DNA of 7,978 nucleotides from JBLNDG01 sp050261415 (GTDB lineage Bacteria; Bacillota; Clostridia; Lutisporales; Lutisporaceae). The position numbers and the translations under genes were made by a program. The DNA lies in contig JBLNDG010000048.1 in NCBI GenBank assembly GCA_050261415.1, positions 1 through 7,978 of the forward strand, written 5' to 3'. Shown in pieces: positions 6,354 through 7,978 of this stretch (position 1 is its first letter; the number at the start of each line of letters is the position of its first letter). The notes beneath the pieces are model-generated. The model was not told the origin of the DNA. It saw only the letters and a program-made list of their open reading frames with translations, and ran no database searches.

Positions 6354-6557
6354 ACGTTCTTATTTCTTTACTAACTTTGATTTAAGTTCTTCCGTAGGTC
6401 CGGGATATTGGCCTTCTCCAGCACAGCGGCTTCTGCAACCCAAGACATACCTACTACATGTCCAACCCTATGTTCCGCAGCGTGCGCGTTTTATTAGGCC
6501 CAGACCGTCCCTGACTTCAGCAGTTGGTACGTATGCCGGCATTCTTGTAGAAGCTTC

Positions 6558-6968
6558 CTATTTGCTCATTCCTTGTATTAAATTATCATAAAAACCTTCC
6601 TTATCAGTCCATTCAATCAAGTCTATCTCAAAACCGTCAGGGTCTTTAATGTAAAACTGCCGAGAAAACTGCTTGACGATAACTTGTACTCCCGGTTCAA
6701 CGTAACCCTTCAATTTCAATTCTTCGAGAGTTTCATCAACCTTTTCGACCGAATATCCGATATGCCTGAAATTCTCATCTTTTCCCGTAAAGCTTTCTTT
6801 TTCGGAAATAAACAACTCATGACCGAAGCCTTTGAGAATTGCATAATTCATTCCGCTTTCCTTCTTACCTCTGTCGATAAGTTCATAGCCAAGCACATCC
6901 CGGTAAAATCCTATGAACTTATCAACATCGGAAACATATCTATTCAAATGATCAATACACGGTTTCAT
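6558..6968 (-). CDS. VOC superfamily (glyoxalase/bleomycin resistance-fold) protein
   Basis: This is an intact 136-residue vicinal-oxygen-chelate protein. The first beta-alpha-beta-beta-beta half begins MKPCIDHLNRYVSDVDKFIGFYRDVLGYEL with a candidate metal ligand at His7. The second half begins FRHIGYSVEKVDETLEEL (His69) and ends with YIKDPDGFEIDLIEW (about residues 106-120), the typical edge strand. There the usual Glu of IEL is Asp116, with Glu114 and Glu119 close by. Homologues include glyoxalases, fosfomycin-resistance enzymes, dioxygenases and drug-binding proteins; sequence alone does not choose between them. A GGGG lies eight bases before the ATG at 6968. The start overlaps the TGA of an upstream coding-like relic (ATGA), as in a coupled pair. 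Confidence 0.9.
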   Translation of the reverse strand: MKPCIDHLNRYVSDVDKFIGFYRDVLGYELIDRGKKESGMNYAILKGFGHELFISEKESFTGKDENFRHIGYSVEKVDETLEELKLKGYVEPGVQVIVKQFSRQFYIKDPDGFEIDLIEWTDKEGFYDNLIQGMSK

Positions 6969-7093
6969 ATTCTATTCCCCACAAAATATTTATTTTCGTG
7001 CTCTTCAACCCAAGGCACGTACGCTTCTTGCTCCAGCCCTCCGTGTCGCAGCATGAGTGCTGTGCTAAAAGATGTTAGTGGCCCCGCAAAGCC
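6965..7093 (-). pseudogene. Unidentified 3' gene remnant overlapping the VOC start
   Basis: A 42-codon frame follows a TAA at 7094-7096 and reads GFAGPLTSFSTALMLRHGG, then LEQEAYVPWVEEHENKYF, then VGNRI and TGA. The acidic, charged composition looks like real coding sequence. Its TGA overlaps the ATG of the VOC gene in the classic ATGA arrangement, which suggests it was once the end of an upstream operon partner. No ribosome binding site precedes its internal ATG. I do not recognise the family. The relic is richer in G+C than the flanking genes. Confidence 0.35.
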
Positions 7094-7097
7094 TTAC

Positions 7098-7112
7098 TCC
7101 GGTAAATCCGGA
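7098..7112. repeat. Small GC-rich hairpin at the end of the GNAT pseudogene
   Basis: TCCGG at 7098-7102 pairs with CCGGA at 7108-7112 across TAAAT, directly after the ancestral GNAT stop at 7113-7115. No T-run follows on the minus strand, so terminator activity is doubtful. Confidence 0.35.
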
Positions 7113-7694
7113 CTATCCTAAATATAATTTCATTTTTTCTTTAAGATAAGGTAATGCCTTATCAAAATCATTACCATACCTGCTAAATGAACCTGCCTTC
7201 ATAAATTCAAATCCGGCTTGTAATTATATTCCTACAGCGCGATAACTCCATGTTTGAGTGTGTAGAAAAGCATCTCTGTCTCCCTCAATCTCTAACATTC
7301 TTCTTATACCTTCAAATACGACTGCCTTGCCTAAACCTATCCCCTGATATTCAGGCTTTACTGCAACCCATTCTAATGTGGGATCGCACCGCGCGCCAGT
7401 GTAATTCCACCAAGATGTAACAGTACCTACCTTCTTCCCATCACTTGTTTGAATGAAGATTGTGCGCTGCTCCACTTCACCTGGATATGTAAGATAGTTC
7501 TTCTGAAAATAATCTAAAGCTTCAGATATACTGTCAAACTCCCCTACAGAAGTCTCAATCTTAGCCCAATCTGTTTCCGAATCGGTTGTAAAAGGTACAA
7601 ATGAGTATCCTTCTGGAATAACATACTGTGGAATAGGTGTTCCCGGTTTACGGTGCATAACTATATTAAAATATGGAATTGTTTTATCTAGCAT
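7113..7694 (-). pseudogene. GNAT acetyltransferase with an in-frame TAA
   Basis: The frame encodes about 193 residues of a GNAT acetyltransferase, with TAA at codon 157 (7224-7226). I chose the ATG at 7694 because AAAGGAGAG ends six bases upstream; the upstream ATG at 7718 would place that ribosome binding site inside the gene. The N-terminal half has EGYSFVPF and DWAKIETSVGEF; the acetyl-CoA loop is VKPEYQGIGLGKAVV (about residues 112-126). The frame then reads HTQTWSYRAVGI, stop, LQAGFEFMKAG, with the C-terminal helix PYLKEKMKLYLG ending at TAG 7113. The family normally has a Tyr where the stop falls (GIYxxAGFE), so a change from TAT or TAC to TAA explains it. The truncated 156-residue product lacks the last strand and helix and may be unstable. 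Confidence 0.85.
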
Positions 7695-7718
7695 CTTATT
7701 CTCTCCTTTAGTCCTCAT

Positions 7719-7939
7719 CGCATATCTGTCGAATCAAACTCTACAGCGGCAAGCGGCAGTATGGATGCTCCAGCTCAGGATTACTTATATTTGAATATTT
7801 AAGCTATTTCATATATCGCAATATATTATCGAGATGTAATTTAAACTCCTCTACAAAAAGCAATAATAGAAATGTCGCTGCTCAGCCTGTTTGACCGCAT
7901 ATTGCTTACAATTCATGACCATTACTTTTGCTCATTTAT
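7719..7939. other. Upstream spacer, no convincing gene
   Basis: This precedes the first recognisable minus-strand gene. It holds only weak coding-like scraps. One is a minus-strand frame at 7804-7881 ending VEEFKLHLDNILRYMK, which may be a gene tail. The other is a minus-strand frame ending PELEHPYCRLPL near 7743. Neither has a start or ribosome binding site. A direct repeat GCGGCA occurs around 7746-7757. I see no strong promoter for the minus-strand genes here. Confidence 0.3.
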
Positions 7940-7971
7940 CCTGTCCGGGAATAATCCCAGACAGGATTTTT
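7940..7971 (+). terminator. Rho-independent terminator on the plus strand
   Basis: CCTGTC at 7940-7945 pairs with GACAGG at 7960-7965. GGGA and TCCC extend the stem beyond one C-A mismatch, around an ATAA loop. ATTTTT follows at 7966-7971. The T-run is only on the plus strand, so this stops transcription running left to right, although no plus-strand gene lies to its left in the window. Confidence 0.7.
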
Positions 7972-7978
7972 AACTACC

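Larger units (their letters stand above)
6247..6557. other. 311-base spacer with GC-rich block and inverted repeats
   Basis: No complete gene is visible. The left part (6247-6380) is AT-rich and carries two perfect inverted repeats. The right part (about 6395-6550) is roughly half G+C, unlike the neighbouring genes. On the minus strand the GC-rich part has a 39-codon frame containing VGHVVGMSWVAEAA, then VLEKANIPDLRKN, ending TAG at 6373-6375. It has no start and could be a gene remnant. The plus strand is also open over about 60 codons, a frequent artefact of GC-rich DNA. Nested complementary arms at 6421-6485 leave a structured RNA possible. Confidence 0.4.

Noticed and set aside
6684..7121. 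A 145-codon plus-strand open frame
   Set aside because: It lies opposite the clear VOC gene and its end runs across the spacer. It has no recognisable motif and no ribosome binding site I could support, so it is a shadow.
3348..7226. Alternative genetic code or stop-codon recoding
   Set aside because: The two internal stops are different (TAG and TAA), intact genes end at the same codons, and frameshifts occur alongside. Pseudogenisation is simpler.
7872..7973. A 33-codon plus-strand ORF starting ATGTCGCTG
   Set aside because: It runs through the terminator hairpin and has no ribosome binding site, so it is unlikely to be a gene.

Overview
The window comes from a low-GC Gram-positive bacterium, most likely a clostridial Firmicute. 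Genes are AT-rich with strong GGAGG-type ribosome binding sites. The families present (EFR1-type ferredoxin, VanZ, an HTH-methyltransferase fusion, many GNAT acetyltransferases) are usual in clostridial accessory DNA. Every gene I can support lies on the minus strand, so transcription runs from high to low coordinates. I see no rRNA, tRNA, CRISPR, recombinase or complete insertion sequence. Taxonomy is inferred from composition and family content only.

Layout in transcription order: (1) 7719-7978, a spacer with a plus-strand terminator hairpin and no convincing gene. (2) 7113-7694, a GNAT acetyltransferase with an in-frame TAA. (3) 6965-7093, a short coding-like relic whose stop overlaps the next start. 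(4) 6558-6968, an intact VOC/glyoxalase-fold protein. (5) 6247-6557, a spacer with a GC-rich block and two perfect inverted repeats. (6) 5767-6246, an intact two-TM protein of unknown function. (7) 5589-5729, the 3' remnant of a GNAT gene. (8) 4701-5568, an EFR1-family flavodoxin/ferredoxin gene with an early frameshift. (9) 4587-4664, a 25-codon ORF overlapping the VanZ start. (10) 4124-4594, VanZ. (11) 3628-4110, a GNAT lacking its N-terminus and frameshifted near its C-terminus. (12) 2796-3584, a SAM methyltransferase with an internal TAG. (13) 2284-2748, an intact GNAT. (14) 1072-2188, an XRE-HTH/methyltransferase fusion with a +1 frameshift in an A7 run. (15) 596-1045, a histidine phosphatase without its C-terminal third. 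(16) 87-587, a DUF4362-like secreted protein without its natural start. (17) 1-86, a short tail with an inverted repeat.

The genes do not form a recognisable pathway. They are single-domain accessory enzymes (acetyltransferases, methyltransferases, VOC, VanZ) packed head-to-tail, often without room for their own promoters. Such families often modify small molecules, including antibiotics, but no substrate can be read here. The clearest property is decay: about two thirds of the recognisable coding units are broken by nonsense codons, frameshifts, terminal truncations or gene-to-gene fusion points. The intact units are the GNAT at 2284, VanZ, the two-TM protein and VOC. The best reading is a hypervariable accessory region built by repeated acquisition and deletion of single genes. 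No new biological system is demonstrated. Some indels, especially in homopolymers, could be sequencing errors.
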